32,533 nucleotides of DNA, taken from an uncultured Alphaproteobacteria bacterium. GTDB lineage: Bacteria > Pseudomonadota > Alphaproteobacteria > HIMB59 > GCA-002718135. The stretch spans positions 1-32,533 of the forward strand of contig CACJAV010000013.1 in NCBI GenBank assembly GCA_902591485.1. Reading direction: 5' to 3'. Position 1 is the stretch's first letter; each line of letters starts with the position of its first letter. Below the pieces are notes generated by a model. That model did no database searches and had not been told where the DNA came from. It saw only the letters and a list, made by a program, of their open reading frames with translations. Below are positions 22,201 through 31,222 of this stretch, in pieces. The position numbers and the translations under genes are program-made.

Positions 22201-23832
22201 TTAAATCTCCTTTGCTTTTTTCCTTAGTTCAAATTTTTGTATCTTGCCTGTAGATGTTTTTGGTAATTCACCAAAGATTACATTTTTTGGCCTCTTAAAT
22301 CCAGCCATATTTTCTTTACAAAACTGAATAATTTCCTCTTCTGTGGAATTTTTTCCAGGCGCTAGTTCTACAAAGGCGCATGGTGTTTCTCCCCATTTTT
22401 CATCTGGCTTGGCAACAACTGCAACTAATGATACTGCTGGGTGCTTAGCTATTACATTTTCTACTTCTACTGATGAGATATTTTCTCCACCAGAAATTAT
22501 AATATCTTTAGAGCGATCTTTTATTTGAATATATCCATCAGGATATACAACTGCTAAATCACCAGAATGAAACCAGCCATTTCTCATGGAAGTTTCAGTT
22601 GCCTCTTTATTTTTATAATATCCCTTCATTACTACATTTCCACGCATTAAAATTTCACCCATAGTTTTGCCATCTCTTGGAACAGGAGTGTTTGTCTCAG
22701 GATCAGCAACTATAGCTTCTTCAAGATTTGGATAGCGCACACCCTGTCTTGCATTTAAATCTGCTTTTTCACTATTAGATAAATTATTCCATTCTTCATT
22801 CCATGCACATTGTAATACATGCCCATATGTTTCGGTTAGTCCATATACATGCATTACTTCAAATCCTAAGTTATCCATTTTTTCTAAAATTGCACTTGTT
22901 GGTGGTGCTCCTGCTGTTAGTACATAAATTTTATGTTTAATTTCTTTTTTGTCTTTATCTTCAGCATTCGCAATTAAATTTAATACAATTGGTGCTCCAC
23001 CAAAATGTGTTACTTTATGTTTATCTATTAAATTATAAATATCTTTAGCAACAATATATCTACAACACACCACTTTGGCATGAACTAATGCCGCTGTCCA
23101 AGGATACCCCCAACCATTACAATGAAACATGGGTACTGTTGCGAGAAAAGTTAGTTTGTTTGTCATGTTCCACGCTGTTACACTACCTGTTGACATAAGG
23201 TATGAACCCCTATGATGATAAACAACTCCTTTAGGTTTTCCTGTTGTGCCTGAAGTATAGCTAAGTGATATTGCTTGCCATTCATCTTCTGGAAAGGACC
23301 AATTAAAATTATCATCGCCTGTATTTAAAAATTCTTCGTAAGTCCAATCACCAATTTTTTCTCCTTCACCTTCTTTAAAAATTGCCTGATCATCATGAAT
23401 ATCAATAATGGGGATTTTTTTTCCATAAATGCTCAAGGCTTTTTTGATAGTTGGTGAAAATTGTGTATCAGTGATTAATAATTTAGCATCACTATGCTCT
23501 AAAATATACGCAATTGTTTGAGCGTCCAGACGTGTATTGATTGTATTAACTACACCTCCTGTCATTGGAATTGAATAATGAGCCTCTAAAAGTTCAGGTG
23601 TATTTGCGGCAATTATAGAAACAGTGCTTCCAAGGCCAATACCTTTTTTTGTTAGAGCACTAGCAAATTTTGTACAACGATTATAAGTTTGTAACCATGT
23701 ATAACTTCTATTTCCATAAACAACTGACTCATAATTAGGATAAATATCTTTAGCTCGAGTAATAAAACTTAAAGGAGTTAAAGGTACATAATTTGCTTTA
23801 TTCTTATTAAGGTCTGTTGAAAATTGATTCAT
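22201..23832 (-). CDS. Acyl-CoA synthetase (AMP-forming)
   Basis: This 543-residue adenylate-forming ligase activates a carboxylic acid as an acyl-adenylate and then acyl-CoA. The P-loop is S-Y-T-S-G-T-T-G-K-P-K-G (191-202), the middle motif is Y-G-L-T-E-T-Y-G, the hinge is D-R-S-K-D-I-I-I-S-G-G-E-N, and the catalytic lysine is Lys530 (T-S-T-G-K-I-Q). The W-N-E-E-W and R-Q-G-V-R-Y-P insert is typical of the medium/short-chain clade that also includes methylmercaptopropionate ligase DmdB-like proteins; chain specificity cannot be read by eye. It precedes metY and follows the beta-oxidation fusion gene, so it likely feeds the latter. Confidence 0.88.
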   Translation of the reverse strand: MNQFSTDLNKNKANYVPLTPLSFITRAKDIYPNYESVVYGNRSYTWLQTYNRCTKFASALTKKGIGLGSTVSIIAANTPELLEAHYSIPMTGGVVNTINTRLDAQTIAYILEHSDAKLLITDTQFSPTIKKALSIYGKKIPIIDIHDDQAIFKEGEGEKIGDWTYEEFLNTGDDNFNWSFPEDEWQAISLSYTSGTTGKPKGVVYHHRGSYLMSTGSVTAWNMTNKLTFLATVPMFHCNGWGYPWTAALVHAKVVCCRYIVAKDIYNLIDKHKVTHFGGAPIVLNLIANAEDKDKKEIKHKIYVLTAGAPPTSAILEKMDNLGFEVMHVYGLTETYGHVLQCAWNEEWNNLSNSEKADLNARQGVRYPNLEEAIVADPETNTPVPRDGKTMGEILMRGNVVMKGYYKNKEATETSMRNGWFHSGDLAVVYPDGYIQIKDRSKDIIISGGENISSVEVENVIAKHPAVSLVAVVAKPDEKWGETPCAFVELAPGKNSTEEEIIQFCKENMAGFKRPKNVIFGELPKTSTGKIQKFELRKKAKEI

Positions 23833-23886
23833 GGGATTGTTTATAGCATTAAAAAAAATAATTAAAATCCTTAGTCAAAAGAAGAA

Positions 23887-26190
23887 TTAATTAAACAGTG
23901 GTTTTCCTGTATCAAGGGTATGTCTAATACGATCTTGTGTGGGTTTTTGCTTTATTAAATCAATAAAAATTTCTCTTTCAAGATCATATAGATTTTGCTC
24001 AGTTAAAACTGTTGAAGAATTAGTATCACCACCACTTAGCATGTAACCTAACTTTTTTCCAACTTCGACACCATGCTGACCTATTATTTTTTTGTCTTTT
24101 AATTGATTTAAAATATCAATCATTTCAGACATCACAGTTGCTCCAGGCAAAACCAGTGAGGCACTTTCTAATGATTTATAATTTTGTTTTTTTGAAAAAA
24201 TAATGTTATCAGCCTCTTCTATTAATCTGTCTTTACTCATAACAATTGTATCTTGCTCGCTTAGAAATTTATGAACCTTAGCTTTTATTGGTGAGTCAGC
24301 AGTAGTTGCATAACCAATTAAATTAAAAACTTTTAGTGATAATAATTTTGGATCATTTTTTATTTCAGAATTATTAGCCCAGCGTCTTAACATTTCTTTG
24401 CAACCACCTCCTGCGGGTATTAAACCTACTAAGGACTCCACTAAACCGAGTACAGAATTGGAGTGCGCTGCTATAAAACTTGTTTGAGAAATGACTTCAT
24501 ACCCACCTCCAATAGCTAAACCTGAAGGACAAGACACAACTGGGAAGTTTGCGTGTTGCAGTTGGTAAAGTGACTGTTGGAAATTATTAAGAAATTTATC
24601 TATCTCGTTGAATTGTTTATTTATAGCCTTATCATAAAAATAATTTAAATTAACCCCTGCAGAAAATTGCATAGCATCGTTAGCAATAATTATCCCGTCA
24701 TACTTTTCGCTAGTTAACTCATAAGCTTTCATTAAACAGTCATTAGTTAAGCCATCTAGCGCGTTTGCTTTTGTATGAAACTCAACACAGAGAGATCTTG
24801 ATTTTCCTGATATTTCCCAAATAGAAGCTGAAGAATTTGAATAAATAGGATTTGAAGATTTCTTTATATCCGATAAAGATATTACACCGGCTGGCCTCGA
24901 CATTGGAGTATAAGATTTTTTTGGATGAAAATATTCTAGAGAATTATTGGACACATTGAACAATGAATTACTTTGATCCATTAGTTGTTTTAAAAAAGGA
25001 GGAATATGATCATCGTTGTTTAACTTCGAAATAAAATTTTCAATTCCAATTTCATTAAGTATTTCAAAAGGACCTTTAGACCAATTGAATCCACATTTCA
25101 TAGCATCATCAATGTCATTAAAATTTTCAGTTACATTTGGCACTAGAGCTGCAGCATATAAAATTGTTTTTTTCAAAATTGACCATGCGTATTCTCCATA
25201 AACGTCTTTTCTATTAAGAACTTTGTTAATGTCCATTACATCGGGAAGTTGTAAATCTACTTTTTTAGACTCATTATAAGTGTTGTTTTTATAGTTAAGT
25301 GACTCTAAAACTTTTACACCTGTTGATTTATTCATTCTAAAAAAACCACCCTTACCTTTTCTGCCAGTGTATCCATCTTTAATAAGCTTATTAATTATAG
25401 GAAGCTCCTTACCTACGTCATGAAAAGGATCACTCTCAGGAAGCTCTTTAATAAAACTTTTCAAAACATCTGCCATTAAATCAATTCCTATCAAATCATA
25501 TAATCCAAATATTCCTGTTTTAGGAATACCCAGAGGTCTACCAAAGACAGCATCGGCTTCTTCAACGCTTAATCCAAGATTAAAGGCTTCAGTCATTGCA
25601 ACTTGCATCGCATAGACTCCAACACGGTTGCCTAAAAATCCTGGGGAGTCATTACAAACAACAACTGTTTTTCCTAATATTTTATCACCAAATACCACCA
25701 GATCATTTATTTTTTCTTTATTGTTTTCTTTTCCAATCACCAGTTCGAGCAACCTCATATATCGAACAGGATTAAAGAAATGTGTAATACAAAAAACTTC
25801 TTTCATCTCTTCAGACATATCTTCAGTTAAAACACTGAGTGGAATTGAAGATGTATTTGATGAAACAAAAGCACCTGGTTTGCGCAAAGCATCAATTTGT
25901 GAGTAGAGAGTTTTTTTTATATCTATTCTTTCAACAACAGCTTCAACAACCCAGTCAGCATCTTTTAAACACTCTAGGTCATTCTCAATACTTCCAGGAG
26001 TAATTAAATTTAAGTTATTCTCTTCCATTAATAGGGGTGGTCTAGATTTTTTTATTCGTTCGCAAGCATTGCTAGCAATATCCTTAGTCAAATCAAGTAA
26101 ATGAACATTGATTCCAGCATTTGCAACTTGTGCCGCAATACCGCTTCCCATCGTTCCAGAGCCAATAACTACAACTTTTGAAATTTTCAT
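23887..26190 (-). CDS. 3-hydroxyacyl-CoA dehydrogenase / enoyl-CoA hydratase fusion
   Basis: This is a bifunctional beta-oxidation enzyme of 767 residues with the dehydrogenase first (NAD fold V-I-G-S-G-T-M-G-S-G-I-A at residues 8-19; T-H-F-F-N-P-V-R near 135; C-terminal HAD helices to about 430) and a crotonase domain last (about 455-660). In the crotonase part the oxyanion segments F-S-A-G-V-N-L and I-P-A-G-G-G and both catalytic-type glutamates (G-G-G-Y-E-V and L-V-E-S-L-V-G) are present. This order is that of the B. subtilis FadN type, the reverse of E. coli FadB. It heads the minus-strand operon with the acyl-CoA ligase 54 nt downstream. No thiolase or acyl-CoA dehydrogenase is visible nearby. 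Divergent from argH across 69 bases. Confidence 0.9.
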   Translation of the reverse strand: MKISKVVVIGSGTMGSGIAAQVANAGINVHLLDLTKDIASNACERIKKSRPPLLMEENNLNLITPGSIENDLECLKDADWVVEAVVERIDIKKTLYSQIDALRKPGAFVSSNTSSIPLSVLTEDMSEEMKEVFCITHFFNPVRYMRLLELVIGKENNKEKINDLVVFGDKILGKTVVVCNDSPGFLGNRVGVYAMQVAMTEAFNLGLSVEEADAVFGRPLGIPKTGIFGLYDLIGIDLMADVLKSFIKELPESDPFHDVGKELPIINKLIKDGYTGRKGKGGFFRMNKSTGVKVLESLNYKNNTYNESKKVDLQLPDVMDINKVLNRKDVYGEYAWSILKKTILYAAALVPNVTENFNDIDDAMKCGFNWSKGPFEILNEIGIENFISKLNNDDHIPPFLKQLMDQSNSLFNVSNNSLEYFHPKKSYTPMSRPAGVISLSDIKKSSNPIYSNSSASIWEISGKSRSLCVEFHTKANALDGLTNDCLMKAYELTSEKYDGIIIANDAMQFSAGVNLNYFYDKAINKQFNEIDKFLNNFQQSLYQLQHANFPVVSCPSGLAIGGGYEVISQTSFIAAHSNSVLGLVESLVGLIPAGGGCKEMLRRWANNSEIKNDPKLLSLKVFNLIGYATTADSPIKAKVHKFLSEQDTIVMSKDRLIEEADNIIFSKKQNYKSLESASLVLPGATVMSEMIDILNQLKDKKIIGQHGVEVGKKLGYMLSGGDTNSSTVLTEQNLYDLEREIFIDLIKQKPTQDRIRHTLDTGKPLFN

Positions 26191-26259
26191 TTTTGTAGAG
26201 TTTATATAGATAATTTAGTAAATCTCACTAAAAGAAATATAAAAAAATCACGTATTTGG

Positions 26260-27678
26260 ATGAAAATTATTGTAAATAGCTTTATAGCCCACGCGATGAA
26301 AAAAAACCCATCCAGAAATACCCACTTAAATAAAGGGCCTTCTAAATTACTTGAGGCTATTAATAGCTCAGTTGATGTAGATCAAAGAATGTACAAAGAA
26401 GATATTGAGGGCTCAATAGCTCATGCTAAAATGCTGGGTAGGCAAAAAATTATCTCCAAAAAAGATGAAGTAAAAATAGTCAATGGTCTTAAAGTAATAT
26501 TATCTAATATTCAAAAAGGTAAAGTAAAATTCAAAAAAGAGTTAGAAGATATTCATATGAATGTTGAGTCTATGCTTTTTCAACATATTGGATCAACGGC
26601 TGGCAAATTACATACTGCTCGATCAAGAAATGATCAAGTTGTAACTGATTTCAAGCTTTGGATAAGAAATAATAGTGTTGATTTAGATAAACTGCTTCTG
26701 AAATTACAAAAGGTTTTAATTAGTATTGCAAAAAAACATACTGATACAATCTTACCTGGATACACACACTTACAAGTTGCTCAACCAATTTCATTAGCAC
26801 ATTATTCTCTTGCTTATGTTGAGATGATGGGCCGAGATAGACAAAGGTTAAAGAATTGTATTGAAATATTAAATGAAAATCCTCTTGGGTCAGGTGCTTT
26901 GGCAGGAACATCGTTTCCTATTGATAGAAATTATACTTCAAGTTTATTAAAATTTAAAAAACCAACGGTTAATGCACTGGACAGTGTTTCTGACAGAGAT
27001 TTTGCTGTTGAGTTTTTATTTGTTTTATCTCTTATTAGTATTCACCTATCAAGAATGGCTGATGAGGTTATTCTTTGGGCTAATCAACAATTTAACTTTG
27101 TAAAATTACCTGATGAATTAGCCACAGGTAGTTCGATCATGCCGCAGAAAAAAAACCCAGACGGTGCTGAACTGGTAAGAGGTAATTCTGGTAACGTAAT
27201 AAGTAATTTGAGTGCTTTGCTAATAATTCTTAAAGGACTACCTTTAGCCTACAGTAAAGATTTGCAAGATGATAAAAAAATTATTTTTTCTTCATTTGAT
27301 AATGTTTCTCTTGCCTTAGAGGTAATGACTGAAATGTGGTCGGGTATTACCTTCAATACTGATGTAATGAAAGAAGCTGTAAAAAATTCGAATGCAACAG
27401 CAACAGATTTTGCTAACTGGCTTGTTCAACACCTGAATTTTTCTTTCAGAGAAGCTTACCATTTGACTGGGAAAATAGTTGACTATGCTAATAAAAAAAA
27501 TAAAAATTTAGATCAGTTAAGCTTACAAGAATTACAAAAATTTAATAAAAAAATAAGCATTGAAGCAAAAAATACTTTTTCAGTTGAAGAAAGTGTTAAA
27601 AATAAAAAAAGTTTTGGAGGGACATCTCCACAAAGTGTTAAACAAACAATCAAATATGCTATAAAAAAATATCTCTAA
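26260..27678 (+). CDS. argH: Argininosuccinate lyase
   Basis: This is the last enzyme of arginine synthesis, splitting argininosuccinate into arginine and fumarate. It has 472 residues. The fumarase-superfamily signature G-S-S-I-M-P-Q-K-K-N-P-D (catalytic Ser at 291/292), the H-T-A-R-S-R-N-D-Q segment (118-126) and catalytic Thr169-His170 (G-Y-T-H-L-Q) are present. The usual N-terminal W-G-G-R-F motif is absent: the aligned stretch reads N-P-S-R-N-T-H-L before N-K-G-P-S. Neither other frame restores it, so it is divergent rather than frameshifted. The start is uncertain, since an ATG 36 nt downstream (26296) is also possible and neither has a clear Shine-Dalgarno. The stop overlaps the lptM start as TAATG. 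Confidence 0.92.
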   Translation: MKIIVNSFIAHAMKKNPSRNTHLNKGPSKLLEAINSSVDVDQRMYKEDIEGSIAHAKMLGRQKIISKKDEVKIVNGLKVILSNIQKGKVKFKKELEDIHMNVESMLFQHIGSTAGKLHTARSRNDQVVTDFKLWIRNNSVDLDKLLLKLQKVLISIAKKHTDTILPGYTHLQVAQPISLAHYSLAYVEMMGRDRQRLKNCIEILNENPLGSGALAGTSFPIDRNYTSSLLKFKKPTVNALDSVSDRDFAVEFLFVLSLISIHLSRMADEVILWANQQFNFVKLPDELATGSSIMPQKKNPDGAELVRGNSGNVISNLSALLIILKGLPLAYSKDLQDDKKIIFSSFDNVSLALEVMTEMWSGITFNTDVMKEAVKNSNATATDFANWLVQHLNFSFREAYHLTGKIVDYANKKNKNLDQLSLQELQKFNKKISIEAKNTFSVEESVKNKKSFGGTSPQSVKQTIKYAIKKYL

Positions 27679-27866
27679 TGAAAAATTATCTATATATTTT
27701 AGTATTCTCACTCTTTCTAATTAGTTGTGGCAAGGTGGGTCCTTTAAGTTTGCCTGAAGATAAATTGGATAAATCTGTAATTACCTACCCATGTGATGAA
27801 GCATGCATGGAAAGATTTGAAGCTGAGAAAGAACGTCAGCAATCAGTTATTATTCAAACAGAGTAA
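27678..27866 (+). CDS. lptM: LptM/YifL-type small lipoprotein
   Basis: This 62-residue lipoprotein has signal residues 1-16 and the lipobox L-I-S-C (Cys17), followed directly by G-K-V-G-P-L-S-L-P, the signature of LptM (YifL), which assists oxidative maturation of the LPS translocon LptD in E. coli. Two further cysteines, Cys39 and Cys43 (Y-P-C-D-E-A-C), are extra and could form a disulfide. The argH-lptM-lysA order is common in Proteobacteria and supports the call. It is coupled to argH by TAATG and to lysA by a 1-nt gap. Confidence 0.85.
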   Translation: MKNYLYILVFSLFLISCGKVGPLSLPEDKLDKSVITYPCDEACMERFEAEKERQQSVIIQTE

Positions 27867-27867
27867 T

Positions 27868-29112
27868 ATGATTAACTATCAAAACAATAAACCCTTCGTT
27901 GAGGGAGTTTCCATAGAAGATATTGCATCATCTCACACAACGCCTATGTATGTATACTCTCAAAAAAAAATTGAAGAAAAATATAATAAATTAAAGAATA
28001 CTTTAAATGCTGAAATTTTTTATGCGGTAAAAGCTAACTCAAATCAAGCAATCATAAAGTTAATGTCTACAGTAGGAGCAGGAGCTGATGTTGTTTCGGT
28101 TGGTGAATTAGAAAGAGCCATAACGGCTGGTATCAATCCTAACAAAATTATTTTTGAGGGAATTGGAAAATCTAAAGATGATATAAGTTTTGCAATAAGC
28201 AATAATATACGTCTAATCAATGTTGAGTCTATCGATGAAATTCAAAGAATAAATAATGTTGCGCAGGAACATAATAAATGCATAGATATAGGCATTAGAC
28301 TTAATCCAAATATTGATGGTCAAACAATTGATAAAATTTCCACTGGCAAAAAAACGGATAAATTTGGAATAGATACTGAAAAATTGCAGGACATTTTTCA
28401 ATCTTTAGAAAATGCAAAAAATATTAATCTTATAGGTATTAGTTGCCATGTAGGCAGTCAAATATTTGACATAAAAGTTTTTTCAGAAATTTTTATGAAA
28501 ATGAAAAAAAATGCACAGCTTTTTTTGGATAAAGGTTATTCTATCAAACATGTTGATTTAGGTGGAGGCCTTGGAGTAACTTATCAAGACAAAGATAATG
28601 AGGTAGATTTAGAACTTATTAAAAATGAATTCAATAAATGTTTTGAAAATGCACCATATCAATTATCTTTTGAACCTGGTAGATACCTTGTTGCAAATGC
28701 AGGCATTTTAATAACTTCTGTAATGACCATAAAAAATAATGGGGGTATAAATTTTTTAATAACAGATGCAGGAATGCATTCATTGATAAGACCAGCTTTA
28801 TACCAAGCACATCATGACATTGAGGTTGTAGATAAAAGTAATAGTGAATTAGTTACTTACTCTGTTGCAGGACCTATATGTGAAAGCTCTGATATTTTGA
28901 ATAAAAATATCACATTACCAAAACAAAAAGTTGGAAACTTGTTGATTATTAAAGATACAGGAGCGTATGGAAAAGTGATGGCATCTAATTACAACTCAAG
29001 AGGTCTGCCAATAGAAATTTTAGTTAATAATAATGTTTTTCAAAAAATTCATCAGCCATTAACTTCGAGGGAATTTATTAACCAAGATATTATTCCCAAA
29101 TGGTTAGATTAA
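27868..29112 (+). CDS. lysA: Diaminopimelate decarboxylase
   Basis: This PLP enzyme makes lysine from meso-diaminopimelate. From the ATG at 27868 it has 414 residues, the normal length; an upstream in-frame ATG (27793) lies within lptM and adds non-homologous residues. The PLP lysine is Lys55 (F-Y-A-V-K-A-N-S-N). The glycine-rich phosphate site H-V-D-L-G-G-G-L-G-V, E-P-G-R-Y and the active-site G-P-I-C-E-S-S-D are all intact. The start follows the lptM stop as TAATATG. The stop overlaps that of the opposing zinc-ribbon gene by 4 nt. Confidence 0.95.
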   Translation: MINYQNNKPFVEGVSIEDIASSHTTPMYVYSQKKIEEKYNKLKNTLNAEIFYAVKANSNQAIIKLMSTVGAGADVVSVGELERAITAGINPNKIIFEGIGKSKDDISFAISNNIRLINVESIDEIQRINNVAQEHNKCIDIGIRLNPNIDGQTIDKISTGKKTDKFGIDTEKLQDIFQSLENAKNINLIGISCHVGSQIFDIKVFSEIFMKMKKNAQLFLDKGYSIKHVDLGGGLGVTYQDKDNEVDLELIKNEFNKCFENAPYQLSFEPGRYLVANAGILITSVMTIKNNGGINFLITDAGMHSLIRPALYQAHHDIEVVDKSNSELVTYSVAGPICESSDILNKNITLPKQKVGNLLIIKDTGAYGKVMASNYNSRGLPIEILVNNNVFQKIHQPLTSREFINQDIIPKWLD

Positions 29113-29561
29113 TTTAAAATTTGATAAATAATTTTAGCCAAATCATCGATTATTAATCTTAAATTAAAAAAAAATTCATTGATATAAAAAGTCAGCAAAA
29201 CAAAAATATTTGTTCCATACGATCGAATAGCCCAAAATAAAAAAAATAAAAATATTAACATAAAGATAACTAAAAAAGTGTTAAGTACACTTACTTTTTT
29301 TTCTCTAACTTCAGTGCTTGGTAAATTTTTAATTTCTTTAGTAAGATTTGCTTTATCCTCATCAGTGTTATTTTTTACTTTACCATCGTGATCTTCTTTA
29401 GGAGCATGAGGCACAGAAGACGATAAATGTTCTTCAGCTTGAAGAGGCTCTTGGTACCATCGATGATTACAATTAGCACACTCAACCATTCTCCCATCTG
29501 GTTTTAAATCGGCAGAATTTACAATGTATTTATAATCACAATCTGAGCACTGAATGAACAT
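29109..29561 (-). CDS. Zinc-ribbon membrane protein (MJ0042/DUF3426-like)
   Basis: This 150-residue protein begins with a four-cysteine zinc ribbon (Cys5/Cys8 in C-S-D-C and Cys28/Cys31 in C-A-N-C, followed by H-R-W), the MJ0042 motif common in Alphaproteobacteria. An acidic/Lys-rich linker (about 40-88) leads to one strong membrane helix (92-112) and a second hydrophobic stretch (116-130). Members are small and of unknown function, usually single-pass with a cytoplasmic zinc ribbon. It is divergent from plsC, with 49 bases between the starts, and converges with lysA. Confidence 0.8.
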   Translation of the reverse strand: MFIQCSDCDYKYIVNSADLKPDGRMVECANCNHRWYQEPLQAEEHLSSSVPHAPKEDHDGKVKNNTDEDKANLTKEIKNLPSTEVREKKVSVLNTFLVIFMLIFLFFLFWAIRSYGTNIFVLLTFYINEFFFNLRLIIDDLAKIIYQILN

Positions 29562-29610
29562 AAGCTATATATAGAGTAGAGAGGTTAGTATATAAAACAA
29601 AATTTATTGT

Positions 29611-30312
29611 ATGTTATTACTTACTATTATTTTTTATATCGCTTTGGCTTTGTGGACAATCTTAATGGGCATTTTAAGCATTCCCTTTATTATTTTACCT
29701 AGCAAATTTATCCGTTTTCCCGCTAAAGCATGGATAAAGGGTATATTTATTTTATTGAAATATATTTGTGGGGTTACGCATGAAGTTAGAGGACTTGGAA
29801 ATTTATCTAAGGAACCCCTTATTATTGTATCCAAACATCAGTCGGCATTTGAGACTTTTGCACTTTATTATTATTTAGAAAGCAGTTTTTTTATTCATAA
29901 AAAACAACTTTTCTATATTCCAATTTTTGGACAGTATTTATTAAAAAGCAACATGGTTTCCATAGATAGAACAGGACAAGCCAAAGCAATGCGAAAAATG
30001 ATATCAGATGTTAAAAAAAAATTAGATGAAGGCTCTACAATCATTATCTTTCCTGAAGGAACTAGAAAGAAGCCTGGTGAAAAAGCTGATTACAAGTCTG
30101 GTTTTGTTGGAATTTACAATGCGACTAAACGAAAACTTCAACCTGTTGCATTAAACTCAGGATTATTTTGGCAGAAAGGAATCAAAATAATTAAAAAAGG
30201 ACATATCATCATTGAGTTTTTACCAGAAATAGAAGTAGGGCTAGAGAAAAAAGAAGTTCTTGAGAAAGTTGAAAATTCTATTGAGTTAGCAACAAATAAA
30301 TTACTTAGCTAA
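29611..30312 (+). CDS. plsC: 1-acyl-sn-glycerol-3-phosphate acyltransferase
   Basis: This membrane-bound acyltransferase makes phosphatidic acid. At 233 residues it has two N-terminal hydrophobic segments (2-30 and about 42-55). The catalytic motif reads H-Q-S-A-F-E (His76, Glu81), the H-X4-E variant of H-X4-D that is usual in alpha- and gammaproteobacterial PlsC, and the phosphate site F-P-E-G-T-R lies at 147-152. Its stop overlaps that of the opposing tyrA gene by 4 nt (CTAA). Confidence 0.92.
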   Translation: MLLLTIIFYIALALWTILMGILSIPFIILPSKFIRFPAKAWIKGIFILLKYICGVTHEVRGLGNLSKEPLIIVSKHQSAFETFALYYYLESSFFIHKKQLFYIPIFGQYLLKSNMVSIDRTGQAKAMRKMISDVKKKLDEGSTIIIFPEGTRKKPGEKADYKSGFVGIYNATKRKLQPVALNSGLFWQKGIKIIKKGHIIIEFLPEIEVGLEKKEVLEKVENSIELATNKLLS

Positions 30313-31220
30313 TTCTTTTTTTCTGTAGGATCAAAACTACCTGCCTGGCCAATATCTTCAATTTCTTTACGAATTTTTTTTGATTGATTAAATTTATTTT
30401 CTAAAAATTCTAAATCACCATTTCTAATTGCTTTTTGATATGTTGATAAATCTTCACTAAATCTACCCAACATCTCAAGAACAGCATTTTTATTTTTTTG
30501 GTATACATCACGCCACATAATAGGATCGCTACCAGCTAATCTTGTAAAGTCTCTAAAACCTGCTGCTGAGTACTTGATTACTTCATCGCGCATATGTGAC
30601 TCTAGCTCAGTTGCGGTACCAACAACAGAATAAGCAATTAGCTGAGGGATATGCGACGTCATTGCAAGAACTCTATCGTGCCGTTCAGCATCCATGATTT
30701 CAATTGTCATACCTATTGATTTCCACATGTCACTAATTGACTCTATAGCTTTGTCATCTTTTTGAAATGGAGTAAGAATACAATACCTATTTTCAAATAA
30801 TTTACTAAAGCCAAATTCTGGACCACTCTTTTCAAGACCAGCAATGGGGTGCGAGGGGACAAAAGAGATATTGTGAACAGGCTTTATTTTATTAAAATCA
30901 CTTATTGTACTCATTTTCGTTGAGCCTACATCAGTTACAAGAGTAGGTTTCAAGATAAATTTATTCAACTCAATAAAGATTTTTTCATAAGTGCTAACTG
31001 GTGTACATATTATAACTAAATCAAACTGGACATCAAAATTAGATAAATCAGTTTCTCCCTGAATTATCAAATTTAATTCTTGGCATTTTTTAATAACCTT
31101 ATCATCTGTATCTAAACCATAAACATTATTAGCAACTTGATATTCAGTTAAGGCTCTTGATATTGATGAGCCTATTAACCCCATACCGATTATTAAAACT
31201 GAATTAAATTTCTTTCTCAT
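30309..31220 (-). CDS. tyrA: Prephenate/arogenate dehydrogenase
   Basis: This 303-residue protein makes 4-hydroxyphenylpyruvate (or tyrosine from arogenate) in aromatic amino-acid synthesis. The NAD(P) fold is G-M-G-L-I-G (12-17), and the catalytic region S-H-P-I-A-G with T-S-H-I-P-Q-L is typical of TyrA. No chorismate mutase domain is present in this protein, in keeping with the one found in the neighbouring gene. It starts 2 nt after the aminotransferase stop, so the pair is co-transcribed. Prephenate versus arogenate preference cannot be decided by eye. Confidence 0.92.
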   Translation of the reverse strand: MRKKFNSVLIIGMGLIGSSISRALTEYQVANNVYGLDTDDKVIKKCQELNLIIQGETDLSNFDVQFDLVIICTPVSTYEKIFIELNKFILKPTLVTDVGSTKMSTISDFNKIKPVHNISFVPSHPIAGLEKSGPEFGFSKLFENRYCILTPFQKDDKAIESISDMWKSIGMTIEIMDAERHDRVLAMTSHIPQLIAYSVVGTATELESHMRDEVIKYSAAGFRDFTRLAGSDPIMWRDVYQKNKNAVLEMLGRFSEDLSTYQKAIRNGDLEFLENKFNQSKKIRKEIEDIGQAGSFDPTEKKN

Positions 31221-31222
31221 GA

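Noticed and set aside
25628-25906. 92-residue plus-strand frame opposite the hydroxyacyl-CoA dehydrogenase domain
   Set aside because: Antisense to a well-conserved domain, with no start signals.
29836-29860. H-X4-E instead of H-X4-D in PlsC as a possible inactivation
   Set aside because: The Glu variant is normal in many proteobacterial PlsC enzymes, and the rest of the active site is intact.
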